From assembly GCF_900167975.1 (NCBI RefSeq), contig NZ_FUZU01000002.1:689501-753500 (forward strand): a stretch of 64,000 nt of DNA, given 5' to 3'. The notes below the pieces were generated by a model. It saw nothing but the letters and a program-made list of their open reading frames with translations. It did no database searches and was not told the origin of the DNA. Below, in pieces: positions 25,893-35,747 of this stretch. Position numbers and translations under genes: made by a program. Position 1 is the first letter of the stretch; every line of letters begins with the position of its first letter. Origin of the DNA: Ohtaekwangia koreensis. Its GTDB lineage: Bacteria > Bacteroidota > Bacteroidia > Cytophagales > Cyclobacteriaceae.

Positions 25893-28820
25893 ATGGCAGA
25901 AGAAAAGTTGATTAGGTTGAGTCAGGCTGCAAGAAAGCTCAATGTGGGGCATAACACCATTTTGGACTTTTTGGGGAAGAAAGGTTTTGAGGTTGAAAAT
26001 AACCCCAACGCTAAACTCACGCCTGAGCAATTCAACCTTTTGTCCAAAGAATTTGCCTCTTCTGCTACTGATAAACTGGAAGCATCCGGTCTTCATATCG
26101 GAGCCAAACACGTTGATAATCTTGTATTGGAAAGTGAAAAAGAACTTGCCAAAAAACGTGTTGAGGAGGAAGAGCGAATTATGATTAAGAACCTCGGATC
26201 AAAAGAGGTTAAGGCGAAAGATGAGCCAAAGCCAGCGGATAAAGTTGAGCGCGAAAAGCCGAAGCTGGAAGGCATAAAAGTTATTGGTAAAATCGATCTG
26301 GAGAAAAAACCTGTTGCTAAAGAAGAAGTGGTTGAGGAACCACCCGTTGTAGAGAAACCAGTCGTTGAGAAACCAGTACCTGTAATTGAGAAGATAGAAG
26401 TTCCAGAGGTGAAGGAAGTTATTCCAGAACCTAAAGAACAGAAAGAGATCAAGGAGATTCCAGAAGTAAAAGAAGTTCCGAAGGAAGTAATAAAAGAAAC
26501 TCCCCCTCCTGTAAAAGAGCCGGTAGTTGTAGTGCCTCCTAAAGTTGTTGAGCAAAAGCCTCCTGTGGTAGCTGAGAAAGCTGAGCCTGAAATGGAATTG
26601 ATCAAGGCTAAAGCTGATCGACTGAAAGGATTAAAAGTTGTCGATAAAATCGAACTGCCGGTTGATAAGAAAAAAGATTCACCGGTTGCTTCATCCGATA
26701 CAAAAGATGATCGCAAAGGGAAGCGTCCGCGTAAGCGTATACCGACAGCCGATGATCAACAACGAGGTCCTGGTCAGCAGCAGCAAGGTGGCGGTCAGCA
26801 GGGCGGAGGCCAACAAGGTCAGGGCGGCCAACGTCCTAACCCACAACAGCGCCCTAATCAGCAGCACGGACAACAACGCAGAGGACCACACGCCCCAAGA
26901 GTTCAAAAAGAAGAACCTACTGAGAAGGAAATCCAAGATCAGATTCGCGCTACCCTTGCCAAGTTGAGCGGTGGTGGTAAGAAGACGAGTGGATCAAAAT
27001 ATAGAAGAGAAAAACGTCAGGCGAACTCAGACGCGCAGGAGCAGCAAATGCTTCAGGAACAGGAGGCATCGAAAACGCTTCGTGTTACCGAATTCATTTC
27101 TGCCAATGACCTGGCATCGCTTATGGATGTCTCTGTAAACGATGTGATCTCAACCTGCCTGAGTCTGGGTATGTTCGTATCAATCAATCAGCGCCTTGAT
27201 GCAGAAGCAATCACGGTAATTACGGACGAATTCGGATACGCTGTTCAGTTTACTTCTGCAGAGGAGGAATTGGAAGTTGAAGAAGAGCAAGGCAATGATG
27301 TGAACTTGCAACACCGTGCCCCTATCGTAACGATCATGGGTCACGTTGATCACGGAAAAACATCGCTCCTCGATTATATCCGTAACACGAAAGTTACAGC
27401 ATCAGAGGCTGGTGGTATTACACAGCACATCGGTGCTTACGATGTAACAACGAAGAGCGGTAACAAAATAGCATTTTTGGATACACCAGGTCACGAAGCC
27501 TTTACAGCGATGCGTGCCCGTGGTGCCAAACTTACGGATATAGCAATTATAGTTGTAGCAGCTGATGATGACGTAATGCCTCAAACCAGAGAAGCGATTA
27601 ATCACGCTCAGGTAGCAGGTGTTCCGATTGTAATCGCGATCAATAAAATTGATAAGCCATCAGCAAACCCTGATAAAATTCGTGAAGCTCTTTCAAAGAA
27701 TAATATTCTTGTAGAAGAGTGGGGTGGTAAATATCAAAGCCAGGAAATTTCAGCAAAGACCGGAAAAGGTATAGATGACTTGCTTGAAAAAGTATTGTTG
27801 GAAGCTGAGATCCTGAATTTGAAAGCAAACCCGGATAAGAATGCAAGCGGTTCAGTTATTGAAGCGTCATTGGATAAGGGACGTGGTTATGTCGCTACCA
27901 TAATGGTACAAACAGGAACACTGAAGGTAGGAGATATAGTACTGGCTGGAGCACACTATGGTCGTGTGAAAGCTATGTTTGATGATACCGGGAAGAAAGT
28001 AAATGAAGCAGGCCCTTCTACACCAGTAGTATTACTTGGTTTGGATGGAGCGCCTCAGGCTGGTGAGAAAGTAACGGTGATGGAAACCGACCGTGAAGCA
28101 CGTGAGCTTGCCGGTAAGAGAAGTCAGTTGTTACGTGAACAAAGTATACGCACCAAGAAACATATCACACTGGATGAGATCGGAAGACGTCTTGCGATCG
28201 GAAGCTTTAAGCAATTGAACGTAATTGTAAAAGGTGACGTGGATGGATCTGTTGAAGCGTTGTCTGATTCATTGCTGAAACTCTCTACACCGGAAATTCA
28301 AGTCGCGATTATACACCGTGGCGTTGGTCAGATTTCTGAGTCCGATGTATTATTAGCATCAGCATCAGACGCTATTATCCTCGGCTTCCAGGTGCGACCT
28401 TCGAATGCTGCGAAACGTGTAGCAGAGAACGAAGAGATTGAAATCCGTTTATACTCTATCATCTATGATGCAATCAATGATGTAAGGGCTGCGATGGAAG
28501 GTATGTTGGCGCCAGAAACAGAAGAAGTAATTGTAGGAAATGCAGAAGTTCGTGAAGTCTTCAAGATTTCGAAGATCGGAACAATCGCAGGATGTATGAT
28601 TACAGATGGATCTGTGAAACGCTCGAATCCAATTCGTTTAATCCGCGATGGTATAGTTGTATATGCAGGTAAACTTGGTTCACTCAAGCGTCATAAAGAC
28701 GATGCAAGTGAAGTAAGATCAGGATTTGACTGCGGTATAGGTATAGATGGTTTCAACGACATGCAAGTAGGCGATGTTATTGAAAGCTACGAGCAACGTG
28801 AAGTAAAGCGAACGCTTTAA
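25893..28820 (+). CDS. infB: Translation initiation factor IF-2
   Basis: A 975-residue GTPase that brings initiator tRNA to the 30S subunit. I start it at ATG 25893 ([19 protein letters not shown]); the frame runs open to 25836 only through non-conserved codons. The N-terminal winged-helix-like part is followed by a Val/Pro/Glu/Lys-rich linker (about residues 110-245), then a Gln/Gly-rich stretch (about residues 288-330). The G domain begins at Gly483 with GHVDHGKTS, then DTPGHEAF and NKID; the C-terminal domains complete a normal IF-2. The two low-complexity linkers are typical of large bacterial IF-2 but unusually repetitive here. Confidence 0.97.
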   Translation: MAEEKLIRLSQAARKLNVGHNTILDFLGKKGFEVENNPNAKLTPEQFNLLSKEFASSATDKLEASGLHIGAKHVDNLVLESEKELAKKRVEEEERIMIKNLGSKEVKAKDEPKPADKVEREKPKLEGIKVIGKIDLEKKPVAKEEVVEEPPVVEKPVVEKPVPVIEKIEVPEVKEVIPEPKEQKEIKEIPEVKEVPKEVIKETPPPVKEPVVVVPPKVVEQKPPVVAEKAEPEMELIKAKADRLKGLKVVDKIELPVDKKKDSPVASSDTKDDRKGKRPRKRIPTADDQQRGPGQQQQGGGQQGGGQQGQGGQRPNPQQRPNQQHGQQRRGPHAPRVQKEEPTEKEIQDQIRATLAKLSGGGKKTSGSKYRREKRQANSDAQEQQMLQEQEASKTLRVTEFISANDLASLMDVSVNDVISTCLSLGMFVSINQRLDAEAITVITDEFGYAVQFTSAEEELEVEEEQGNDVNLQHRAPIVTIMGHVDHGKTSLLDYIRNTKVTASEAGGITQHIGAYDVTTKSGNKIAFLDTPGHEAFTAMRARGAKLTDIAIIVVAADDDVMPQTREAINHAQVAGVPIVIAINKIDKPSANPDKIREALSKNNILVEEWGGKYQSQEISAKTGKGIDDLLEKVLLEAEILNLKANPDKNASGSVIEASLDKGRGYVATIMVQTGTLKVGDIVLAGAHYGRVKAMFDDTGKKVNEAGPSTPVVLLGLDGAPQAGEKVTVMETDREARELAGKRSQLLREQSIRTKKHITLDEIGRRLAIGSFKQLNVIVKGDVDGSVEALSDSLLKLSTPEIQVAIIHRGVGQISESDVLLASASDAIILGFQVRPSNAAKRVAENEEIEIRLYSIIYDAINDVRAAMEGMLAPETEEVIVGNAEVREVFKISKIGTIAGCMITDGSVKRSNPIRLIRDGIVVYAGKLGSLKRHKDDASEVRSGFDCGIGIDGFNDMQVGDVIESYEQREVKRTL

Positions 28821-28838
28821 TACAGATATAGTTCAAGG

Positions 28839-28868
28839 AAAGCCTGATCATTTATGATCAGGCTTTTT
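28839..28868 (+). terminator. Intrinsic terminator after infB
   Basis: A 12-bp stem AAAGCCTGATCA/TGATCAGGCTTT with a TTTA loop runs into a T-run. It closes the rimP-nusA-infB operon. Confidence 0.93.
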
Positions 28869-28915
28869 AATTTTAAATTAAACGTAGAACGGATTTAGCC
28901 ACCGTTTCTGGTAGT

Positions 28916-29566
28916 ATGTATATCATGGAATTTATTCAGCAATATTGGATTTATGGATTGGGTTTTTTTGCGCAGTCGTTATTTGGTGCTCGTTTGCTGG
29001 TTCAGTTATTCTATTCTGAAAAACAAGGCAAAGTAGTATCGCCAACTATTTTCTGGCAACTTAGTCTCCTCGCATCATTCCTCTTTTTGATCTATGGAAT
29101 AATCCGTAATGATATAGTTATTATAATAGGTCAGACATTGTCCTATTTTATTTATGTCAGGAATCTTCAACTTAAAAATGACTGGACGAAAATTCCACTC
29201 GTACTGCGAATCGTTTTGTTGTTACTGCCAATGGTTACATTGACATGGATCATTTTCGGTGCAGATCAAAAGATGTCTCAAATCTTCTCGAAAAATGATT
29301 TTACAAATCCGATTATTTTTATGGGAGCCATCGGGCAGTTAATGCTGAACCTGCGATTTATACACCAATGGTATTACTCAGAAAAACATAAAACTTCTAT
29401 ACTGCCGCTTGGCTTTTGGATTATCAGCACCGGAGCATCTATTCTTATACTTATTTACGCAACGTATCGTGTTGATCCGGTTCTACTTGTTGCTCAAAGC
29501 ATGGGGATAGTAGTATATATACGAAATATAGTCATTCACTTTAAAGGAAAGACCAGCGCACTCTAA
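28916..29566 (+). CDS. Lipid A biosynthesis N-terminal (LAB_N) domain membrane protein
   Basis: A 216-residue membrane protein with two related halves, each containing three predicted helices: GLGFFAQSLFGARLLVQLFYSEKQGK opens the first and FMGAIGQLMLNLRFIHQWYYSEKHK the second. The repeated Q..F..R...Q...SEK pattern marks the LAB_N family, related to small multidrug-type and lipid-handling membrane proteins. LAB_N proteins often lie near glycosyltransferases for lipid A or polyprenyl sugars, but none is adjacent here. An internal ATG three codons later (28925) is an equally good start. The molecular role is unproven. Confidence 0.8.
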   Translation: MYIMEFIQQYWIYGLGFFAQSLFGARLLVQLFYSEKQGKVVSPTIFWQLSLLASFLFLIYGIIRNDIVIIIGQTLSYFIYVRNLQLKNDWTKIPLVLRIVLLLLPMVTLTWIIFGADQKMSQIFSKNDFTNPIIFMGAIGQLMLNLRFIHQWYYSEKHKTSILPLGFWIISTGASILILIYATYRVDPVLLVAQSMGIVVYIRNIVIHFKGKTSAL

Positions 29567-29585
29567 ACGTTAAACAACTGCGATT

Positions 29586-30782
29586 TTGTTATCTACACTT
29601 CTTACACAAGAGGCACAGCAATTCATTCATCAGCATGCAAACGATGATGAACGAGAGCTCGTGTTAAAGTATAAAGAAATCCATGGTGTTCCTTCAGCGC
29701 AAATTGCTGATCAGATTTCAGGAAGAAGAAAAGCAAAGGATAAGCTACCGGTTTTTTACACAACGCCAAATATCATTTACCCCCCTGGCGCTAATCTTGA
29801 GCAAAGCTCTTCGGAGATAACAGCAATATATAAAACTGAGATTGTTAAAGAAGAGGCAGTAGCACTCGGTATTTTGGTTGATCTTACAGGAGGCTTCGGC
29901 ATCGATACATATTTCCTGAGTCGCATTTTTAATCGTGTGGAGTATATAGAGCCTAATGCCGCTCTTCTGGCAATAGCCAGGCACAATCACACACAGCTTC
30001 AGGCAACCAACATTCAGTATCATAGTAAAACTTCTGAAGAGTATATAAAAGAACTGAAACATACCGATCTGATTTTCATCGATCCATCCCGCAGGATTAA
30101 AGGACAAAAAGTTTTTAAGTTAAGCGATTGCGAACCGGATGTAACAGTATTGTATGATGAGATTTTTAGAAAGACAGATCATCTGTTAATTAAGACGTCT
30201 CCTTTGCTGGACATCCAACAGGGGTTGAGAGAACTCAAGACGGTTAAGAAAGTATATATAGTTTCAGTCGCGAATGAGTGCAAGGAGCTTTTGTTTTTAT
30301 GCTCCCGTAGTTATACAGGTGAACCAGAGATCGAAGCAGTTAACATTCTCACGAATAGAACTGATAAGTTTTCTTTCACGTTTGCCCAGGAACGTGCAGT
30401 AGAGGTTGTGTATAATTCTCCGATGGAATATATCTATGAACCGAATGCTTCGCTGCTGAAAGCCGGTGCTTTTAAAGTCGTTGCGCTGCGGCACAATCTT
30501 TTCAAGATCCATCCAAGTACTCATTTATATACTGACTCTCACTATATTCAGGATTTTCCCGGAAGAATTTTTAAAGTGGAGGCTCTTATTAAGAGTGATC
30601 GAAAAATAATTCAATCCTATTTCCCAGACGGAAAGGCAAATGTGATTACGCGCAACTACCCGTTGAGCACAGAAGAATTAAAGAAGAAAACCGGATTAAA
30701 AGATGGAGGTTTAAAATTTTTGATTGGCTTTTCCGGAAAGAATGAAAAATTTCTGGCTGTAGCCGAACGCGCTATATCTTAG
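29586..30782 (+). CDS. THUMP-like class I SAM-dependent methyltransferase
   Basis: A 398-residue predicted methyltransferase. A helical N-terminal part (about 1-85) precedes the SAM-binding motif LVDLTGGFGIDTYFLSR, the acidic EYIEPN strand and the catalytic-loop-like FIDPSRR. The C-terminal third resembles the ferredoxin-like and THUMP-like domains of the Porphyromonas PG1098 family. Such enzymes are thought to act on RNA, but the substrate is not known. The best start is TTG at 29586; no in-frame ATG precedes the conserved core. It lies between the LAB_N gene and an rRNA methyltransferase gene. Confidence 0.72.
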   Translation: MLSTLLTQEAQQFIHQHANDDERELVLKYKEIHGVPSAQIADQISGRRKAKDKLPVFYTTPNIIYPPGANLEQSSSEITAIYKTEIVKEEAVALGILVDLTGGFGIDTYFLSRIFNRVEYIEPNAALLAIARHNHTQLQATNIQYHSKTSEEYIKELKHTDLIFIDPSRRIKGQKVFKLSDCEPDVTVLYDEIFRKTDHLLIKTSPLLDIQQGLRELKTVKKVYIVSVANECKELLFLCSRSYTGEPEIEAVNILTNRTDKFSFTFAQERAVEVVYNSPMEYIYEPNASLLKAGAFKVVALRHNLFKIHPSTHLYTDSHYIQDFPGRIFKVEALIKSDRKIIQSYFPDGKANVITRNYPLSTEELKKKTGLKDGGLKFLIGFSGKNEKFLAVAERAIS

Positions 30783-30823
30783 ATCGATTTAAAAATCAGC
30801 ACACATGCCTCAAACTTTCTTAA

Positions 30824-30831
30824 TACTTTTG
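30824..30831 (+). promoter_or_regulatory. Promoter -7 box for the RlmI-like gene
   Basis: TACTTTTG fits TAnnTTTG, with 14 bases between it and the ATG at 30846, implying a leader of only about 8 bases. No clear -33 element. Confidence 0.5.
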
Positions 30832-30845
30832 CGAATAACTACGAT

Positions 30846-32033
30846 ATGACGATTACCAATAAAATCATTCTTAAAAAAGGTAAAGAGTATTCCATTGAGC
30901 GTTTCCATCCTTGGATATTTTCGGGAGCTATTCAAAAAATGGAAGGCAGTGTTACGGATGGATGTTGGGTAGAGGTGCTGAACTTCAAAAATAAAACACT
31001 AGGCTTCGGTCATTACCAAAATGGAAGCATCGCTGTACGAATGGTAAGTTTCGGTGAGCAGGTACCAGCAGAAAATTTTTGGGAAACAAAGCTGTCGAGT
31101 GCTTTGAAGATGAGAAATAATTCGGGTCTTCCTGCGGTGGAGACAAACGCATTCAGGCTTATACACGGCGAGGGAGATGGTCTCCCCGGGTTAATCATTG
31201 ACTACTATAATGGAGCCGCAGTACTGCAGGCACATGATGTGGGGATGCACAATGATCGTCAAAAAATAGCACAGGCATTGGTTGCTGTTTTAGGTGATAC
31301 ACTCAAGACAGTATATTATAAAAGTCACGGTACATTACCTGGTAAATTAAGAGACGCACAACAGGATGAATATCTTTATGGATCAAGTATAGCAGCACAC
31401 GCAGTAACAGAGAATGGAAATAAATTTTTGATTGATTGGGAAGAAGGACAAAAGACCGGATTCTTTCTTGACCAACGAGAGAACAGAAAATTACTCGGTG
31501 ATTTTTCCAAAGGGAAAAAAGTATTAAACACTTTCTGTTATACCGGTGGCTTCTCTGTATATGCTTTACATGCTGGTGCAGAACTTGTTCATTCTGTTGA
31601 TGCTTCCGAGAAGGCTATAGCACTTACCCGGAAGAACCTCGAACTGAATGGCTATGATCCAAATACACATGCATGCTTTGCAGAAGACACATTTGATTTC
31701 TTGAAGGACAAGCAGAATGAATATGATGTTATTGTTCTCGATCCTCCAGCGTTCGCCAAGCATCGTGATGCACGTCATCAGGCAGTGAAGGGATACCAAC
31801 GCCTCAATACGGAAGCGATGAAAAAGATAAAACCAGGTGGTATTATCTTTACATTCTCCTGTTCGCAGGTAGTAGATCGTCAGTTATTTTATGATACCAT
31901 TGTATCTGCTGCTATACAGGCATCGCGCCAGATTAAAGTACTGCACCATCTCTCGCAACCTGCAGATCACCCCGTGTCCATTTTTCATCCGGAAGGAGAA
32001 TACCTCAAAGGCTTGGTGCTATATGTAGAATAG
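30846..32033 (+). CDS. RlmI-like 23S rRNA cytosine-C5 methyltransferase
   Basis: A 395-residue protein with an N-terminal PUA domain (KGKEYSIERFHPWIFSGAI, residues about 10-80), a linking domain with IHGEGDGLPGLIIDYY and a C-terminal SAM domain: KTGFFLDQRENRK, VLNTFCYTGGFSVYALHAGA, VVLDPPAFAKHR and FTFSCSQVVDR. This order matches RlmI, which makes m5C1962 in 23S rRNA in E. coli. The exact target in this organism is inferred. It converges with the DUF4440-like gene with 9 bp between the stops. Confidence 0.88.
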   Translation: MTITNKIILKKGKEYSIERFHPWIFSGAIQKMEGSVTDGCWVEVLNFKNKTLGFGHYQNGSIAVRMVSFGEQVPAENFWETKLSSALKMRNNSGLPAVETNAFRLIHGEGDGLPGLIIDYYNGAAVLQAHDVGMHNDRQKIAQALVAVLGDTLKTVYYKSHGTLPGKLRDAQQDEYLYGSSIAAHAVTENGNKFLIDWEEGQKTGFFLDQRENRKLLGDFSKGKKVLNTFCYTGGFSVYALHAGAELVHSVDASEKAIALTRKNLELNGYDPNTHACFAEDTFDFLKDKQNEYDVIVLDPPAFAKHRDARHQAVKGYQRLNTEAMKKIKPGGIIFTFSCSQVVDRQLFYDTIVSAAIQASRQIKVLHHLSQPADHPVSIFHPEGEYLKGLVLYVE

Positions 32034-32042
32034 CGATTGCTG

Positions 32043-32366
32043 TTAGCTATAGTGCCACTCTTTTATAGTGCGATGCGAGACGAGTTGCCAATTCTTATTT
32101 CGTAGTGCGAATACACGTATATAGCGTATACCATACCTGTATACTTTGTCCTTTTCGCTACGTGAAATAATCAGACGTCCGGTAACAATGGCTAAATCCT
32201 GATGTAACTCCACCAGTGTAGAGTCATGCTCACGGGATGTAAATTTCTTCGCAGGATTCTCTACATCTTTTATCCAACTCTCTTTTCCTTCAACGTAACC
32301 TGTGCCATGCGTAAAGACAAAATCATCTGCATAAAATTGTCTTAATATAGCAACGTCTTTTTTCAC
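32043..32366 (-). pseudogene. SnoaL/DUF4440-like protein, probably truncated at the N-terminus
   Basis: A 107-residue frame resembling the NTF2/SnoaL fold: DVAILRQFYADDFVFTHGTG, then LVELHQDLAIVTGRLIISR and VFALRNKNWQLVSHRTIKEW. Family members usually carry about 20-40 further residues before KKDVA, often with a signal peptide. Upstream the frame stays open for only 13 more codons, with no ATG, before a stop; the first usable start is GTG 32366. It therefore looks like a gene that lost its 5' end, although a short functional form cannot be excluded. Confidence 0.5.
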
Positions 32367-32677
32367 AACTGCATAATCATATAGCCAGGTGTTTTGTTTG
32401 GGTCAGCCGAAGATAAAAATCATCTCTTAATAATCATGCTGGCATTTCTTTTTTGTCCGTGTTCGGGAGTTGGGGACCAATGAAAAAGTGGCATCTCCTC
32501 TACAGGAAAGAGTGCTATAGCTTACCCTTCGCATATCCAGATAACCTGTTTACATCAGCCTGAATTCATTGGTAAAAACGCCTGATACCGCCTTTGTAAT
32601 ATCCGAATCCAGTAGTAAAAAAGGTTGGTATGTTTGTCGTAATTAGGATAACTTTGGACCCTTAAAAAAATCAAATT
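32367..32677. other. Gene-free stretch upstream of yajC
   Basis: About 310 bases without a convincing coding frame. The right end holds the yajC promoter. The left end adjoins the broken 5' end of the DUF4440-like gene, and I could not trace the missing N-terminal segment in any frame. No tRNA, repeat or strong hairpin is seen. Confidence 0.5.
32625..32656 (+). promoter_or_regulatory. Promoter for yajC-ybbR-coaE
   Basis: TTG at 32625-32627, a 21-base gap, then TAACTTTG at 32649-32656, an exact TAnnTTTG match. The yajC ATG lies 22 bases downstream. Confidence 0.65.
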
Positions 32678-32989
32678 ATGTACTCAATCTTGTTACAAGC
32701 CCAGCAACAAAGTAATCCTTATTTCCAGTTTATTTTCTTTGGAGCTATTATCGTGGTTTTCTATTTCTTCATGATACGTCCTCAGCAAAAGAAGGCAAAG
32801 GATCAAAAGAAATTTACAGAAGAAATTAAACGTGGTGACGCTGTTGTTACAATCGGTGGTGCACATGGCACGATTGCTGAATTGGAAGGCGATACATTTA
32901 TTATGGAAGTAGAAAAAGGGGGACGCATCCGTTTCAATAAGTCTGCCATCTCGATGGAAGCAACGAAAGCTGCGAACAACAAGAAGTAA
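32678..32989 (+). CDS. yajC: Preprotein translocase subunit YajC
   Basis: A 103-residue inner-membrane protein that joins SecDF at the Sec translocon. One transmembrane helix (about 18-37, FIFFGAIIVVFYFFMIRPQQ) runs into the family motif MIRPQQKKAKDQKKF, followed by a small cytoplasmic domain with RGDAVVTIGGAHGTIAEL. Length and motif are typical. It is first in a yajC-ybbR-coaE block common in Bacteroidota. Confidence 0.95.
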   Translation: MYSILLQAQQQSNPYFQFIFFGAIIVVFYFFMIRPQQKKAKDQKKFTEEIKRGDAVVTIGGAHGTIAELEGDTFIMEVEKGGRIRFNKSAISMEATKAANNKK

Positions 32990-33004
32990 TCTGCTGATGT
33001 TGGC

Positions 33005-33030
33005 ACGTGTTTATGTAACTTGAAACACGT
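33005..33030. repeat. Hairpin between yajC and ybbR
   Basis: ACGTGTTT and AAACACGT pair perfectly as an 8-bp stem around a 10-base loop. No T-run follows, so a processing or stability role is more likely than termination. Confidence 0.55.
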
Positions 33031-33056
33031 AAACACCGAAACGTATACCAGCATAC

Positions 33057-34001
33057 ATGAGCGTTATAAATTCGATATTCAACTTGTTACGTTTCAATAG
33101 AAAAAACTGGAAGGCCGTAGTGCTGTGTTTATTTGCAGCCACGGTCTTTTGGTTTTTTAATGCGTTGAATAAGAATTATACCACGAACATTTCTTTCCCG
33201 CTCAAGTTCGATTACGATCAGGAAAATTATGTTGCTATTCATCCGCTTCCACAGGTAGTGCGTGTTAATGTTACAGGTATAGGATGGGATTTATTCAGAC
33301 GAAGTCTCGGATTGAAAGTTCCGGCACTAGTAGTCCCGTTGGAGCGCCCAGTCGAAATTAGAAAGATCGTTGGCAGCACACTCCCTGCATTGTTTGCAAA
33401 TCAAATCGAGCGACTCGAAATCAATTTTGTCTTAACGGATACACTTCACATTGCTATCGAGCCCAAAGGGAAACGATGGGTTACGCTTGCTGTGGATACG
33501 CCATCTATACTCTTTCGGAATGGCTATGTGATGACCAGTACACCTTCAATCTCCCCGGATAGCATTTATATTGAAGGTCCCTGGAACTTAGTGAAGGGTA
33601 TATCTGAGCCGGTATATCTTAAAATCTCTCAACGCAATATTGATGAGAGTTTTCACAACGATGTGGAAGTTCAATTTGTGAACAATGAACTTATCAAAAG
33701 AAATCCTCCTACAGTATCTGTAGACTTTGAAGTAGATAGACTTCGACCGGTAACGGATTCTGTTCGATTGGTATTGGTAAACTTACCGAAGGGTGCACGA
33801 CCATCACTCGCGGTACGTAAATTTCCATGCACCTTCGCAATACCGCAACGGTATATGGATGACTACATTCCTGATTCTATAAAAGCAGTAGTAGATCTGA
33901 AAAATTTCTCAAGAGGTTTTAAACGGGTACAACCTGTTTTACAGGGGTTGCCTCCTTACTCTAAGGTGATAAAGGTAGATTCTGTATTTGTTAAATTTTA
34001 A
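33057..34001 (+). CDS. YbbR/CdaR-like membrane-anchored protein
   Basis: A 314-residue protein with one N-terminal transmembrane helix (KAVVLCLFAATVFWFFNALN, about 19-38) and an extracytoplasmic part made of YbbR-type beta domains (VRVNVTGIGWDLFRRSLG, then PSISPDSIYIEGP). YbbR (CdaR) proteins in Firmicutes regulate the di-adenylate cyclase CdaA; in Bacteroidota the family is usually found between yajC and coaE, and its partner is not established. No cyclase gene is nearby. Confidence 0.82.
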   Translation: MSVINSIFNLLRFNRKNWKAVVLCLFAATVFWFFNALNKNYTTNISFPLKFDYDQENYVAIHPLPQVVRVNVTGIGWDLFRRSLGLKVPALVVPLERPVEIRKIVGSTLPALFANQIERLEINFVLTDTLHIAIEPKGKRWVTLAVDTPSILFRNGYVMTSTPSISPDSIYIEGPWNLVKGISEPVYLKISQRNIDESFHNDVEVQFVNNELIKRNPPTVSVDFEVDRLRPVTDSVRLVLVNLPKGARPSLAVRKFPCTFAIPQRYMDDYIPDSIKAVVDLKNFSRGFKRVQPVLQGLPPYSKVIKVDSVFVKF

Positions 34002-34004
34002 TCT

Positions 34005-34607
34005 GTGGCTAATCCTCTTCAAATTGGTATAACAGGAGGAATCGGATCGGGCAAAACACTCGTGTCTAAAATTTTCGCGTGCCTGGGTATTCCTGTATAT
34101 GATGCAGACAGCCACGCGAAAGAACTAATGACCACCGATGGAATTCTCGTATCACAGATAAAGAAAGAATTCGGTGATTTGTCATACCTAAGCGATGGAG
34201 CCCTCAACCGAAAATACCTGAGCGAGGTAGTTTTCAACAACCAGGAAAAATTGGATATACTGAATAAACTTGTACATCCCCGTGTTGCAGAAAATTATAC
34301 TCAATGGGTGAAACGTAATAGTGATCAGGTGTATATTTTAAAGGAAGCAGCGCTATTATTTGAAACAGGCTCTTATCAGGCACTGAATAAAATAATAGTT
34401 GTTCATGCTCCGGAAGAAGTACGCATTAAGCGCGTTATGCATCGTGATGGCAGAGCAGAGCAACAGGTGAAAGAGATCATACGAAAGCAGATGTCCGAAG
34501 AGGAAAAATTGAAACGGGCTGATTTCATACTATATAACGATGAGTCTTCCCTTATTATCCCACAAGTGCTTACGCTGCACAACCAACTTCGGACGCAAGC
34601 CTCCTGA
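34005..34607 (+). CDS. coaE: Dephospho-CoA kinase
   Basis: A 200-residue P-loop kinase for the last step of coenzyme A synthesis. The Walker A motif is GITGGIGSGKTLVSK (residues about 7-21), followed by GIPVYDADSHAKELM with the family DAD motif, and the lid region HRDGRAEQQVKEIIRKQMSEEEKLKRADFIL. The start is GTG at 34005, 3 bp after ybbR; no ATG gives the conserved N-terminus. Confidence 0.95.
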   Translation: MANPLQIGITGGIGSGKTLVSKIFACLGIPVYDADSHAKELMTTDGILVSQIKKEFGDLSYLSDGALNRKYLSEVVFNNQEKLDILNKLVHPRVAENYTQWVKRNSDQVYILKEAALLFETGSYQALNKIIVVHAPEEVRIKRVMHRDGRAEQQVKEIIRKQMSEEEKLKRADFILYNDESSLIIPQVLTLHNQLRTQAS

Positions 34608-34685
34608 TCGGTGGCTCCTTCTCTTTTCTGAACCAGATCAATACTGTGGGGGTTATTTAAAAGCTATAGATTTTTAATATATATA

Positions 34686-35738
34686 ATGTCCAGACTTAGC
34701 ATCGTATTATTCATTCCGTTTTTAGTGTTCGGTATATCCTGTAAGTCGAAGAAAGAAAATTCGCCTGCAGCAGGACGTCCCCGAGTACAGGGCCCTGTAG
34801 TGGCTGATGCATTTCGTGTAGCTAAAAGTTCCATCAGTGAAAATATAGAAGTGCCTGGTTCACTTTTACCTTATGAAGAAACGCAGCTTCGCGCAGAAGT
34901 AGGCGGCCGCATTGTAGCATTGAATATAAATGAAGGAGCCGTAGCACAGAAAGGTGCCTTGTTGGTAAAATTATTCGACAAGGACTTACAAGCGCAATTG
35001 AAGAAACTTCAGGTTCAGCTTCAGATCAAAGAGAAAACAGAAGAACGCAACCGTGAGCTTGTGAAGATCAACGGGATCAGTCAGCAGGATTATGAACTGG
35101 CCGCACTCGATGTTGAAAATCTTAAAGCAGATATACTATCAACGCAGATTGCTATTTCAAAAACAGAGATTCGTGCACCCTATACTGGTAAGGTTGGATT
35201 AAGAAGTGTGAGCCTGGGTGCATATATAGCACCGACAGATGTTATTACTACCATTCGCCAGGTAGATCAGCTTAAGCTTGAATTTTCCGTGCCTGAGAAA
35301 TATGCAAAGGAATTACAAAAAGGATATAGTGTAAGTTTTAGAGTAGATGGTGGCGGTCAACCTCACAAGGCCACTATATTAGCTACGGAAAGTAGTGTAG
35401 ATCAAAACACCAGGACACTAAAAATACGGGCCGTAGTAAATGAACGTCATCCGGAACTTGTGCCCGGTATATTTGCTAAAGTAAATTTACAGCTCGGTCA
35501 GAATAGTGAGGCATTGCTGGTTCCGACACAAGCTGTCATTCCTACGGCGCGCGACAAACAGGTTATACTGCTAAGAAAAGATAGCGTTGTATTCACAACA
35601 GTGGAAACCGGTATCCGAGATTCAGCCTATATACAAATTACAGCAGGGCTGAAGCCGGGTGATACAGTAATTACTTCGGGGTTGATGGCAATACGTCCCA
35701 ACTCCAAAGTAAAGGTAAAGAAGGTAAGCACCCTATAA
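34686..35738 (+). CDS. RND efflux periplasmic adaptor lipoprotein
   Basis: A 350-residue membrane-fusion protein. The lipobox places the lipidated Cys at residue 19 (FGISC). The lipoyl-like halves (ETQLRAEVGGRIVALNINEGAVAQKGALLVKL and ISKTEIRAPYTGKVGLRSVSLGAYI) flank a helical hairpin, and beta-barrel and membrane-proximal domains follow (VPTQAVIPTARDKQVILL). It links the inner-membrane pump to the outer-membrane channel. It heads a complete adaptor-pump-channel operon, with 9 bp to the pump gene. Confidence 0.93.
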   Translation: MSRLSIVLFIPFLVFGISCKSKKENSPAAGRPRVQGPVVADAFRVAKSSISENIEVPGSLLPYEETQLRAEVGGRIVALNINEGAVAQKGALLVKLFDKDLQAQLKKLQVQLQIKEKTEERNRELVKINGISQQDYELAALDVENLKADILSTQIAISKTEIRAPYTGKVGLRSVSLGAYIAPTDVITTIRQVDQLKLEFSVPEKYAKELQKGYSVSFRVDGGGQPHKATILATESSVDQNTRTLKIRAVVNERHPELVPGIFAKVNLQLGQNSEALLVPTQAVIPTARDKQVILLRKDSVVFTTVETGIRDSAYIQITAGLKPGDTVITSGLMAIRPNSKVKVKKVSTL

Positions 35739-35747
35739 GCAAACAGT

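Noticed and set aside
26093-26716. Long minus-strand open frame inside infB
   Set aside because: Its Ser/Thr/Phe/Gly-rich translation is the mirror of the repetitive IF-2 linker; it has no promoter or family similarity.
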